Origin: Plasmodiophora brassicae
Taxonomy: Eukaryota; Endomyxa; Phytomyxea; Plasmodiophorida; Plasmodiophoridae
Direction: 5' to 3'
Assembly: GCA_039704465.1 (NCBI GenBank)
Contig: JASFAU010000007.1
Span: forward strand, 496,001-560,000
Length of the DNA: 64,000 nt
Shown one piece after another: positions 30,180 through 41,760 of this stretch. Each line of letters starts with the position of its first letter. Position 1 is the stretch's first letter. The notes below the pieces were generated by a model. The model searched no databases. It saw nothing but the letters and a program-made list of their open reading frames with translations, and was not told the DNA's origin. Made by a program: the position numbers and the translations under genes.

Positions 30180-32740
30180 TTAGACCTGAGTTACAGGCAT
30201 GGCAGTTGAAATCGTTCCCGAACGGCCGGCCAGGTGATCTGCAGCAACGCTAACCAGGACGCCAAACTGTTCGTACATCAGATACACGAGGCACCGTACA
30301 GAGTATTGTCGTACCTGGGGTTTATGTCGAAGCCGGCACAGCTCCTGGTACGACTGCGTACCAATCATTGTGCACCGGGTGCACCGCTTAACAACTTCGA
30401 ACCGCAAGTGGTCGCCGAGGATGATCTCTTGCCAGCCTTCTTCCGCGAATGCCGGAACAGGGCCGTCAACAACAATGTTTGGCCGGAACTGCTGAGCAGA
30501 CCAAACATGGCCTGAGTTCTGGGACAACCAGGCGACGCTGCTTTGCGAAACGAGAAGCATGTCGTTGTCATCAGCGCCGTCCATGACCCTGGCAAGGGTG
30601 CACGGTATACCAATCGCTTTTGTAAGCCATGCCTGAGACGATTCCAGCAACGCAGCAGAACGCCGTTGTCCACAGACGCGAATGTCTATAGCGGGCCCTT
30701 GCGCCTCTGTCAATGGCACGGCGAACACAGGTAGGCCGTCACAGCGAAGAACAAGTTCGCCACGTGTCATGTCGACACTAGGGAAGACGTTCCTCATGGC
30801 CTTGCAATGACTTTGCGTCATCACCCTCCCTTCGCTACCAACGACCACCCATTGCCGATCACTACGACGTTGTGTCAGCGCAGTACAGATCCGCCGATCG
30901 AAGTAGAACTTACAACTGGAGAGCTCCATTGGACATGACGCTCCAATCAGCGACATTGACAGGACCACAGGATTTCACCGGATAGAACGTCAACGACTTG
31001 ACGACAGTTGTTGCTTTCGGGGCCCAATTGCCAGAGACGGGCCTTTCAATGTCGCCTTTGACGAGATACGTCCGCACAAACTGAAACCATGCTGCAACAT
31101 CCCTATGAAACAGGCACATCATCAGGAAACGAAGCACGCTCAAATGGCGGGTTCCGAAAGCTGACGGATATGTCGAAGCGTAGCCGAAAGAGATTCGAAC
31201 GCAACCTGTGGGCCGACCGTCAATAACGTCGACGTCATCGCCACATACATGCCCACGAGCGAGATGCGCTCGTATATCATCCGTCGAAAGACCGAGAAAC
31301 CGTTGACACGCGCCTGCATTACAGAAGCAGCCCGCGCGAACCTGAATCCCACACAGAGCAGCGAGACGTGCAACGTACACATGTCCAATTGTATCGCCAT
31401 CGGAACCCAACACAGTGAAGCTAATCGTTGGACCTGACTGCGACTCTCCAGTCAAATGGTCGCCGAACACAGTAAATACAGGCCTGCCGTTCGCGTGGCG
31501 TAGGCCTCGCATCGTCAAAACTGTGTACGCGGTCAGGGCCGAGCAGTGCGGCCCGATCCGAGACAGGCCCAACTCATCAACAAGAAGGTCGATCCCATCG
31601 CAGACAGCGTCAATGAGCGTAAACGGGACCGTGCCGTCTTCGAAGCGCGATGACGTGTCAGACTTGAACGCACGAAACCCATCCAGAACGGAAACAGCAT
31701 CAAGCGTTCCACCGCCAAAGTATCGCTTCTCGGTCAGGCACGACACTGCGTCGTTGCGAACAATCAGTGCACCCAACCCTGTAGGAAGCTATCCACAGGA
31801 CGACAGTTAGATGTGGCCAAGCATCCTGAAGGAAACGGCCAACGCACTCCAAACATTTTGTAGAACGAGACGACGGTGAAGTCAGCTTGGACAGCAGATA
31901 AGTCTAACGCTGCCGTGGCACAGTACTTCGACGCGTCCAGTAAGATCATGTAATCCGTGCCTGCACCGGGAAGCCGGATCGTTTTCGTCTTCATCCGGTT
32001 GATATCGTCGAGATGTGGCCGGATACCAGAGAAATTGCATTCAGCAGGGAGCGCCATCAGCGACACCGATGGCGTCGTCGTCTTGGACGATGACCGTGCA
32101 CTGGAGCGAAAGCTGGCAAGGACCCGGTAATCATCGCTCAGGCAGGCGGCAGTAGCCCCGTTTGCCAGCGCGTACTCCCGAATACCAAGAACGCTATTGT
32201 GATTCAACTGCGTGTAGGCGAACGTCGACGATGCGCTCCATGGGAACGTTTCGCCGACGAGCTTCAGTGCGGCTGTCGCCCCCGCCGCAAAGATGACCGT
32301 ATGCGATGCCGACGTGACATTCAGCATGTCTACGAACAGGTTTGGCGTGAATCGGGTGATACATCGCAAACGAAGTCGTTATCTTACGCAGGATCCGGTG
32401 ACGGGCACGGTCGACCCGTTCGGTAACGGCGGCCCCGATCACTCCGACCGAATGGGGATTCGCCCACTGCCTCGACTTGAGCGACGAGCAATGCGCATCG
32501 GCAAGATCATCGGTAAACGGTGCGAATCCGGCACTGGACAGCGCCCACACTTTAGCTACCTAGGCTGCCGGCCACCACATAGAAACGACGATGGACACAC
32601 TAGTCGAGGTAGACGATCGCGCCATCGGCATCCATCTGCCGCATGCGCTCCCGCCTGAACTGCTCAATGTCGGCATTGTACCCGGGGTAACGCGCCAGGA
32701 ACGACGCTCGTTCGGCGGTCGTCGTTGCATGACGATCCAT
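30180..32740 (-). CDS. Molybdenum cofactor sulfurase (MOCOS/ABA3 type)
   Basis: Multi-exon minus-strand gene. MOCOS transfers sulfur from cysteine to the molybdenum cofactor of xanthine dehydrogenase and aldehyde oxidase. The N-terminal NifS-like aminotransferase part begins FLARYPGYNADIEQFRRERM and has ANPHS, the PLP-site block VIFAAGATAALKLV and SFYKMFG. The catalytic-Cys region reads RAGCFCNAGACQRFLGL. The beta-barrel and MOSC parts show LTFYPVKSCGP, FRPNIVVDG and RCTRCTMIG near the C-terminus. Introns such as the one opening at about 30930 are canonical. Two joints are unresolved: after IVYLD (about 32598-32545), where only a frame change restores YxGA-SSAGF, and after SFYKMFG (about 31850-31790). 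Confidence 0.85.
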
Positions 32741-32853
32741 CGGTGCGCCGCAAATGGCGACCCGTCCACGTAACACGTACCTACTAAATGACGTAATATA
32801 ACTGGCGTAATAATGGTGTATTATAGGGACATGGATGGGCTCATCGATATGTG

Positions 32854-34877
32854 TTAGCACTGGTAGACCTGGGCAGCAGGTTGTCAGTGACAGGCCGTCG
32901 GCACGGGAACTCGGCACGGTTGAATACATACCTTGACCGCACAATCCGCACCGCCACTTGCCGCGAATGCCTGGCTGGGATGGTAGGCAACGCTGTGAAT
33001 TGCCTGAAACGGGTTCGGATGAACAGGTACGCATCGATCAGATAGGACGGGGACGAACCTCTCCGTATTTCCGACGATGAGTCTGATGTGCAGAGAGATC
33101 CTGCACGCACGCCCGTTTGGCAACGTCCCAGAATCTGATCGAGGAGTCGTGACACGATGACATCATCGATGCGCCATCGCTGGAAACCGATAACGAGGAC
33201 ACAGCTTGCGCATGAGACAGCATCCGGTGCACGTGTGTGCCAGCGTTGATGTCGCAGAACAGGATGGTGTTGTCGACGGAAGAACATAGAAGAAGTGGGT
33301 GAATGGGGTGCGATACCGCTTTCGTCAGACGAGACACTTGTTTGAATTCTCTGACAGCCTGTCCCGTGGTGGCGTCGAACTGTACCAAGTGCCCAGACGT
33401 ATATGCAACAAGAACCTTGTTGCGGTCGCAAGCCAGCGTTGTGACAGATGCAGAGCCAGCGGTTGTCCGAGAGTCGTCAGACGATCGCGTTAAGCGCAGC
33501 TTCGACGAGGTTTTCGGGCCTCTATCGCTGACGCTCCATAGGTGGACAACCCCTTCTGCGCCTGCTGAGTAGAGAAGCTCGCCGTGCAGATGCACGTCCC
33601 AGATCGCATCCGTGTGCCCTTTCAGAACGGCTCTCCTGTGAGGAACAGCGTATTCAGCGAAATGGGGCGCATAAACCGCCGGGGACACACCTGAACTTGT
33701 TGGCAGAGCCATGAGTGTCGTAAGGGTCGCCCCGTTCTAGGTCCGGTAGGTCCCAGACGATGAGTGCCCCGTCGATCGAGGCGGTCACGCAAGTGCTTTG
33801 CTGGATGGCGACCGATGTGACCATACACGAGTGGCCCCGGTACGTGTGCACTGGCTGTATACGACGAGCGCCACGCTCTGCATCGATATTCCACAGCTTG
33901 GTGGTCCCGTCCTCAGAGCCGGTCAGCAGCACCGGTTCGCGATCGTGGAAGCACACGGACCGGACACCATCAAGGTGATGCAGGAGTGTCAGCTTTGGTT
34001 TCCACGACATATCCTGAGGGGCGGTACAGGTCCATTCGAAAGAGTATTGCGCGTCTGTCACCGACTCAGGATGTGCAAGGACGGGTGCGATCTTCGGCAA
34101 GATTGGCGGCGATCGAATCGTCTCATCAAGGTCGGTGGCGTCTGGAGCGCCGACGTCATCGTCTTCCACGAGGTCGCCTTGCAGGTCAGAAGCACCACCG
34201 ACCGATTCATCAGTCTCCTTCCGCGAGTGGTTCCGAGAGACAGGTTTCGTCACCACCGGTTCGGGTACGTCGGGCGCGACGGACGCCACACTGACAGTTG
34301 GTGCATGGGCAGACTCAGGTTGGCCATCGGTTCCGGAAGTCGGCTTGTTCGCGGACGGATCAGGAACGTACCCAAGTTCCTCCAGGTACTTCCACAGCAT
34401 TCGCCTGCCGGGGCTCATCGACTTTGCTGACCGCGACATGAAGTTCGACGGCAGCGTCTTGTACTTATCGGAGCCAGTCGACCGGATTACAGGCACCGGT
34501 TCGACGTTCTCGTCCGGAACGTTGATTCCCGGCGAACTCACCGCTCCTCGTTGCAATTTAGGTGGGACCTGGAATTGCACCGATTTCCCGGACGCCTTCG
34601 AATCGTCGGACGTGTCTCGTTGCTGCCTCTGCTGCAGGGCGTACTCGAGCATGCCGATCCGCGCCGACAGTGTGGCGCGAACCTGCGATTCCGCAGCCCT
34701 CTCGCGTTCCATCGCCTCGATCTTCGCCTTCATGGTCGCCTCCTGGAGCAGCCAGTTCGACCGCGTCTGCTCCAGGCGGGCGTACTCCTCGATCAGCGTA
34801 TCGATGGCGGCGCGCACCATCGGCGGCAGCGACCGCGACGCCAGGACCGTGTCGCCCGACGAGAGCTGCGCTTCCAT
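32854..34877 (-). CDS. Striatin-family WD40 scaffold
   Basis: Four exons: 34877-33691, 33635-33059, 33003-32932 and 32859-32854, summing to 1842 nt (613 residues). Striatins are regulatory B''' scaffolds of PP2A in STRIPAK complexes. The N-terminus has the caveolin-binding/coiled-coil region ending IGMLEYALQQRQ, then RRMLWKYLEELGYV, the family's second short motif. A disordered acidic linker precedes at least six WD repeats (VRSVCFHDREPVLLTGSEDG; LKGHTDAIWDVHLHGELLYS; final HPSQAFAASGGAD). The last coding exon is only two codons and depends on a 72-nt intron; reading through would give a slightly different end. Start is the first ATG, at 34877. Confidence 0.88.
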
Positions 34878-35075
34878 CGACGTTGACGGCCCCGGCCGGC
34901 CTCCCTCCCGGTGCACTCCTCGCCCAACGCCTAAAGTGGTCACCAAAATTTCCCCCAATCTTTCACGTGAAATTGCCGTCTCCAAAAATCGCATTCGGCA
35001 TTGCCAACGGCATCACAAGCCGCGGCTCAGGCTGCAGGGCGCTCATTGCGCGCGATTGTATTACAAGACGTAACG

Positions 35076-35492
35076 ATGGCGGAAGGCGTGCGTCAGCGTG
35101 CCCAGCAGCAGGCCATGACGATCGAGGCGTGCCTGGAGAACCTGTTCACGACCGCGTCCCATGTTCTGCTTGACAGCAACGACCCGAATGACCAGAACAA
35201 GCTGGCGCTGTTCAACAGCCTGACCAAGTTCGAGACGCAGTGCGATTCGCTGACGTTGTATCTCGTACGGTTGCGCCTGCTGTGCCCGTATCGTTTCTGT
35301 TAAATGTGCTCGGAACAGCAAAACCACTTTCGAAAGCTGGAGCTGGAGAAGGCGAAGTTTAAAGGCCCTGAAAACGATCCCGCCGGTGTGGCCAGCTTCA
35401 CGAAGTACGTCGAGAGACAGGAAGCCGCTGCTGCTGTAGAGGCCATCCTGGGGCCCGATCTGGCTCTGGCACGGTCCCGTCGGCGAATGTAG
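35076..35492 (+). CDS. Small helical protein of unknown function
   Basis: Two exons, 35076-35264 and 35319-35492, sum to 363 nt (120 residues). Exon 1 encodes an amphipathic helical stretch (CLENLFTTASHVLLDSND; LFNSLTKFETQCDSLTLYL). Exon 2 starts QNHFRKLELEKAKFKGPEND and ends Ala/Arg-rich. Size and coiled-coil pattern suggest a subunit of a larger complex, such as a small Mediator-type or cytoskeletal subunit, but no signature supports a name. It is divergently oriented from striatin, 198 bases between starts. Confidence 0.55.
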
Positions 35493-35542
35493 GCATGGAA
35501 CAATTTATAAATTGACGAGCAGGAATCTGATAGGACACATTG

Positions 35543-37705
35543 CTATCCTATCATGACACGGTCATCAGACCGGTTAAACCGAGAGATCCAGGTCCCCAGT
35601 TCAACCAGCCACAGCGCCAAACGAAGCTTGACCAGCTGGATCTCAGCAACGATTGCCCATATCATTCGACTGACGACACTGTCCAATGAAGTGAGCGTTG
35701 GGCTGCAACGTGGCTTGATGCACTGGTGGGTATGTACCTGTGGTCGTGAACAACAAAGCTGCCACGAACGGCCTGACGAAACATGACTTTCAGCCGACCG
35801 AGAGACGTCCCACCCAGATGCTTGTTGATCTGACGAACAAGGTTTTGTGTCTTCAGAACAAGCAGCATCTGCAGGCTGTTAGCGTGGTCAAGCATATCAG
35901 TCGGCAGAGTCTGTGTACCTGTCGGGGCAACGACGAGAGAAAGTCGTTCGCTTCCATAGTAATCTGTCGTGAACTCTGACCGCCCATCCCTCAGTGGTAG
36001 TGTCAAATAAATCGGTCCACGTTATGTGTACCAGAGGGCTGTTGCGCTCTTGTCCGAACTTGTAGATCTCTTCAAGCACAGCCTCTTTGTTTATGCTGGT
36101 GCCTAGCAGTTTCCGCTCGCCGCCAGCCGGACGGAACGTGAACAACATTGGGAACAGCCTAGCACAGACTTTCAGCGCACATCCAAGCGAGCATCTGAAT
36201 CAAGCACTTACTTGTAGTAGCTTTCCACGCCGAACCTCCTACTGACATCCCGGATTGTACGAAGGTCAAGAACAATGCAGGCGACCCAGAGGCGGCAGTA
36301 GTCGAGTCGGAACTCATCTGTAAGTTCCTGGTAGAGCCCATGGTCAAGCAGTACCATCTGAGGAAGCTTTGGCTGATCTGGACGGGGACGAATGAGGATG
36401 TTTCCTGTGTGGATGCCACGTGGTGTAAACGGGTGCTGCTGGTGGCAGGTGATAACCTCTACCTGGGTGGGGATCCGCATGGACGAAGCCGTGGTGGAAT
36501 ATCAAATGGGCGAAGACGTCGGATACGATGCTGCTGACAGACGGCGGATCAAACCCATATTTACGAATCGCTTCGATATTGTCGACTCGGACGCCTGCAG
36601 GCAAGCTGTCACACAGGCAGGCCTTCATCTGAAGAAGAGCGGACCAACCCTCCATGAACTCCATGACAAGGAGTCTCTTTGTCGTCAGGTTCCAATGAAT
36701 TCGAGGTACGGCAACGTCTCGCCGGTTTCTCAAATAGCCGGCAACACGTTCTGCCGAACGACCTTCTAACTCAAAGTCCATTTCCTTTGCCATGTTGCCT
36801 GCAACATGGCAGTTACCCAGTACATTGGCTAAGGTACCGGGCAACTAACCTTGGAACTCATCAATCATCCACATAAAGTCCAGGTTCGGATACAAACGCA
36901 CGATAATCTTGACGAGACGCGTCAACGAATGGATGTCGGTATCCAGCAGTGCATGCAGTCGAGGGTACTGAATCCCAGAAGATCAGCGCCGCAAGGCATG
37001 GTACCGCCAATGCCAGACCTGGATCTTAACGGCGACGTGTTCGCCAGATTTGCGAAGCACCGCCCGATGCACCTGGGCAAGTGACGCAGCCGCAATGGGC
37101 TCCTTGTCAATGTGCTCAAACACGTCCAGAGGATGCTGGCCAAGCTCCTAAACGGTATAAGGGTACGATCGGCGGAATCGACGCACGTCGCCTTGCCTCG
37201 ACAAATATTGCCACGACGTCTCTGAATGGCCGCGGGTGCGCTTTATCCTGCAGCGTTGCCAGAGTAGCAGTGTACTGCGGCGGGAGCACGTGAGTTAGGC
37301 TAGCCAGGTACTGCCCCGCTTTGACAAAGATTCTACATTATCGTGTCAACCGAAGGTTTGAACACAATTCAGGCGTATCGTGATGGATACCCGCCATGCC
37401 TCAGGCACAGCTCTAAGATCTTCGTTGCACTTCTCTCATGCACCCGAGCCAAGCACTGCTCGTCGTCGCCGCAACTGGACAGGTGATAGTCCAGAGCGAT
37501 GGAGGCGGCAACCGACGCTGTCCTCTAGCGGAACTGGTTAGCACACATCCGAAACACCGCCCGACAGATCGCCAACCAGGACGCGAGTGGCCGGTTCGAA
37601 AGGCGCATGATAGTACGCCAGCGCGGATCCGGTCGTCGCCAGGCCCAGCGCGACGACCTGCCGGCCATGGGCGCTGACCAACGATCGCACGACGGACAAC
37701 GCCAT
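35543..37705 (-). CDS. ABC1/ADCK-family atypical kinase (ADCK1-like)
   Basis: A multi-exon gene from the ATG at 37705 to a TAG at 35543-35545. ABC1/UbiB kinases act in mitochondrial or plastid lipid and quinone homeostasis. The N-terminus has a basic and hydrophobic leader ([16 protein letters not shown]) fitting mitochondrial targeting. Family motifs are present in order: [10 protein letters not shown] (KxGQ), [14 protein letters not shown] (Ala-rich loop), HVAVKIQ (VAIK Lys), [17 protein letters not shown] and LLDHGLYQ (DFG-equivalent). The C-terminal helical part ends [16 protein letters not shown]. Overall motif order and the trailing region fit ADCK1/ADCK5 better than COQ8. Exons near 37450-37300 and 37140-36990 are joined by canonical introns. 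Confidence 0.85.
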
Positions 37706-37856
37706 GCGGCGCAGAAACAGCAGCTACCTGTCCGCTCCGGATCCCGAACCCGTCAACGAATGTTCGCGTTGCTGACCACTACGAGTGACGATGAGTACGC
37801 TCAGTGAGCTGCACGACGCAACCGCAGTACTATAGATAGACAAGGAGGAGTGGCAA

Positions 37857-40404
37857 TCAGCAGAACATGTGGAGGTCCTTGTGCGCACTGAGCAGGCGGG
37901 CGGCTCGGGACGACCCGACGACCCGTTCGAGAGCGAGCGCGTCGAACCGGGAGAAGAGCGCAATCGTCGTCTGGTGGGAGCCGGGTTCAATGGCGTTGAC
38001 GAAGTCGAGGTAGAAGGTGGGTTCCTGGGGCAGGCCGTAGAAGAAGATCGTGTGCGCGCCGCGGATGCAGTACCGGCGGAAGAAATGGAATCGTTCGGTG
38101 CACAGCAGGAACTTCTGCTCGCCGTGGAAGAACCGGCTTCGAGCGCGCGCAACCGATCCTGTACACGCTATCAGATCATGCTCGCGTAACGTCGAAGTGT
38201 GGACTGGTACTACCTTTCTTGGTGTACTCTGAGCAAAGAGCAACCTTGACCTTTTGAGAGCGAAGCAAATTCCGGATGCGAACGTAATCGAAGTACGAAG
38301 GAACGAACAATAGAATGTGTGACGACAGGTTGGTCTTCAGTTGCGGGAGGATCTCTTCAGCGAACCACTTGAAACGGGCTTCACTGGCGTCGGTAGGCGT
38401 ATCTCCATGATGGAAACGTTGGAACTGCTGCCGTATCGGGAGGACAACTTGCTCCAGGACGCCAGGAAACTCGTGGCGACGGATGCGAACGCACCCCGCT
38501 AGCGATAGACAGTGCTTGGACGATAGGGCGTTCAACTCAGGGAACCTGTACGAAGCATGAGGTGACGGGCGCCGTGGAAAAGGGAATTTGACAAACCCGT
38601 GTGAAGCGAATATGAGCATCTGGCGGTGGTAAGCCGCCAATCCATCCAGGTTCCAGGAGCGCAGACGGGAGAAGTCGGAGTGGGACGAATCCTAAGGAGC
38701 GATCAAAACAACATCACAGCAATATGATCGTAGCAACAACTAACATTCGGGATGAGGTTCATGCAACTGAGCACTGCCTGTAGGTGTTCCCAGTTCTGCA
38801 TCATAAAAACGTCGGCCTGGTCCAATACCGCGACCTCAATCGACGACAGGAAGTCATAGTCACGTTCGCTCTGCAGATCCCCTTCACCGCCGACAATCAT
38901 TCGCAGTCCAAGAGGCGAGGCAATGATAATATCAGACTGTGGGTGCACGTCAGCGATGTGATACGTTGGCCTGTTGCAGCGCTGGGACGTACAGCATAGA
39001 AGTCTGCAAACAGCTTGACCGACCGCTTGCCCAGCTTGATGCCCAAGCGAAAATTGTCATCAAAGTTCCCTGTGCACAAGCGATGGTCACAACGCGGGTC
39101 GTCAAGAACGTGAGTCGACAGCGACTTACCAGAAAACACGTCTTTGTATAGCGATGGCTTCCTATTGAACCGGTCCTTCTCTTCAGCGTCTGGCTCAGGA
39201 GGGCCGAACTCTTCGTTAAACCGTTTGATGTTCGACACCTGCCGGGTGAACTTCGATGGGAGAAGCTCGAGCACGCGGTTCACGATCCTGTGTGCGCTGC
39301 TCCGGAAGGGACACATAATCAGGACGGTCGGGTGCGTAAAGCCCTGGTCGCGCGCTTCAAAGGTCGGATCACTCTCCAATGTAGCATCATTGTCCGAGAT
39401 CGTCCTCAGCGTTCGCAGGACATGTCGAACAACATGCCGAAGGTACAGGTCACTGCAGCGACCATAAGTAAATGACAGTAAGCTGGGTGCATCGTGACCA
39501 TCTACCTAGTTGCTCGGTCATCACCAGGCTTGCGGCAGGTATATACAAGATCCTGGTATCTGGAGACAACAGGCTGAAGAGGAGACGGCTCCGGCTCAAC
39601 ACCCCGAACAACATTTCCTGGCCACGATTTCTGCACGTCACAATGTTAACGTAACGACGGGAAATACAAGGGCAAAGCTGACCTGTATATCGTCAGTCGA
39701 AGGAGACAACTGCCATACGGATTCGTTTTCATCTTCTGCTAGGCGCCGCATTGTAACGCGCCATTGCGGAGGACCCCCCGGCACGTTCGTAAACGGAGCC
39801 TTCGCTTGAAGGGCTACAAAAGCAAATCTATCAGCTCGATTGCACTAGGTCGCGTACACGTCCGCGTACCAGATGCGCTCTCGTTGGAGAACATTCGAGT
39901 GTGGTATGGTAGAACCGGATCCTCGCCTTGCGGTTTGCCATCGTCCAAATCCGAATATTCATCTTTGGGGTCCGCTGCAATTGAGTCGTCGTTATCGTTA
40001 TTGGCAACATCTTCATCGTCCTCTGATTCGTCGGATGGCACGTTGTCGTCACCGTCGTCATTACTATCCGCGACACCATCATCCGAAGACTCGTCATCAC
40101 CTTGTTCGCTGTCGTCTTCTTCACCGTCTTCGGCAACTTCGAAAGCGTCGCCATGTTTCCTCTGGAACTCAACAATCTCCTCTGTTGACATTAACACTCG
40201 CTCCCCGTCCTCAACTGACGTGTCGTCATCATCGTCCTCCGACTGATCAGCACCGTCTTCCTCCAACTTGCGACGTTTCAGCATCCCCTCGTACTTCTGG
40301 TCAACTTTCAACGATGAAAGCAACGTCTGGAACGGGTCTGCGTCCGACTCATCATCGCTGCCATCGGTCGTAAATAGGTTACGCCGCTTAGCAGGGCCTG
40401 GCAT
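37857..40404 (-). CDS. UTP25: U3 snoRNP-associated UTP25 (DEF/DUF1253)
   Basis: A multi-exon gene from the ATG at 40404 to a TGA at 37857. UTP25 is a helicase-like component of the small-subunit processome needed for 18S rRNA maturation. The N-terminal 190 residues are highly acidic (long Asp/Glu/Ser runs), as in the family. The pseudo-helicase core shows [20 protein letters not shown], a FNEEFG block, [55 protein letters not shown] and MQNWEHL. The C-terminus has [28 protein letters not shown] and [17 protein letters not shown]. The DEAD box is degenerate, as usual for this family. The joint near 39815-39860 is not settled; other exons read cleanly. Confidence 0.9.
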
Positions 40405-40480
40405 CTGTGCCAGCCGTTAGAATTCGGGTTGCCTCGAGGTGTCCGTCGCGGACTCCGTGACGGACTTCCCCCTTCGCGCT

Positions 40481-40919
40481 ATGGTAATGATGAGCGGCGA
40501 TCGTCGGGAAGGTCATGCTGATAGTGCATTATGGAAGGTGTGGCCGTTGCTGGCTGGCGTCGGCGTTGCCGGTGCGCTGATTGGCAGCCGTATGGCACGA
40601 CAAGCCTACACAGCGTGGCGGCAAGCTGGCGGCACTATGTTTGGCCAGCGATATTACGAAGGCGGCTTTGAGGCTGTTGTACGTATTTCGATTGAACCCG
40701 CTAAGCTTTATTGTAATGATTTGTCAGATGAACAAACGAGAAGCGGCACGTATTCTCGGAATTCGCGCTAGCGCCGATAAGACGAAACTGATGGAACGGT
40801 ACCGAACGCTGATGAAGAACAACCACCCGGACAGTGGCGGGTCACCGTATCTGGCGAAGAAGATTAACGAGGCCAAGGACCTGCTCGTCAAGGGCAAATC
40901 CGGCAAGTTGGCCTCATGA
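40481..40919 (+). CDS. PAM18: PAM18/TIM14 mitochondrial import motor J-protein
   Basis: Two exons, 40481-40678 and 40728-40919, encode about 129 residues. PAM18 stimulates mtHsp70 at the TIM23 channel. A short intermembrane-space segment precedes one membrane span ([19 protein letters not shown]). Then come [12 protein letters not shown], which is the family's linker, and a short C-terminal J domain, [18 protein letters not shown], with the essential HPD in [13 protein letters not shown]. The intron opens GTACGT and falls right before the J domain. ATGs at 40481, 40487 and 40490 are all possible starts. Confidence 0.9.
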
Positions 40920-40934
40920 ACATTATACAATTAT

Positions 40935-41609
40935 TTAGGATCTGTTCGCTTCTATCCCATCGCGCGTGATGAGCGGTGCCGTGAATTGGTGACAGTTCTG
41001 CATGATGGCAGCCGCCGACACGAGCAGAACGCCGATCGCGCCGACCGCTGTCGTCCACATATGCATGAACGGAATGGCAAACTTGGTGAACACTGCCGCC
41101 GCGATCCTCGTCGCCACGAACGTGGCCAAATGGATATCCAGGCACGTTTTCGACCGATGCGCCAGCAATCTCGGCGGGTTTGACACCTCCCCAATCACCA
41201 TCCCCGTCACCACAATCGCCGCGTCACGCCCCACGACAACGCTCGGGACAACCGCTATCAGACACAGGGCATGGTGCGCGATCAGCCCCCGTTGCATCAT
41301 CACCGTTGTCCACGGATTCGGCCACCATATCAACCGCACCACGTCAACAGCGTAATACAACGCGCTGCCAACCAGCAGCGCCGTCGCCGCGCCCGAATTC
41401 GGCGAACGCAGCCACGACACCCCCGACCCGGTCTCAACCAACCCGACAATGGCGACCGCGACCCCGACAACCAGCACCGCAATAGCATGGCACATCGACA
41501 ACCTGTCGACGCCACCACCATCACGGCGCTCATCGTCAACGTCCGACGTCGCCATCGTCGGGTGCCGCGCAGTCCACGTTTCTGACCCACGAAACAGGAC
41601 CCGACTCAT
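40935..41609 (-). CDS. TLC-domain multi-span membrane protein
   Basis: A single-exon frame of 224 residues from the ATG at 41609; an ATG at 41553 (MATSDVDD) is an alternative. It has about six hydrophobic segments, paired basic/His features (GLIAHHALCLIAVVPS) and the block GEVSNPPRLLAHRS typical of TRAM-LAG1-CLN8 proteins. Family members act in ER lipid or ceramide metabolism or as TMEM-type lipid regulators. The HH pair and the E-S-N-P block support the TLC call, but the subgroup is undetermined. The gene is convergent with PAM18 (15 bases between stops). Confidence 0.72.
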   Translation of the reverse strand: MSRVLFRGSETWTARHPTMATSDVDDERRDGGGVDRLSMCHAIAVLVVGVAVAIVGLVETGSGVSWLRSPNSGAATALLVGSALYYAVDVVRLIWWPNPWTTVMMQRGLIAHHALCLIAVVPSVVVGRDAAIVVTGMVIGEVSNPPRLLAHRSKTCLDIHLATFVATRIAAAVFTKFAIPFMHMWTTAVGAIGVLLVSAAAIMQNCHQFTAPLITRDGIEANRS

Positions 41610-41760
41610 GATGTGTGACGCGAAACGTTGCCGTGAACCACGTGTCGTCGTAACGCGGAACGTTACCAAGAGTCACGCTGCAACATTAATATCTACGCGA
41701 CACGTGGCACCCGCATGCAATCGCGTTGATCAAAGTAGTACGCCCCAAGGTTGGAATCTA

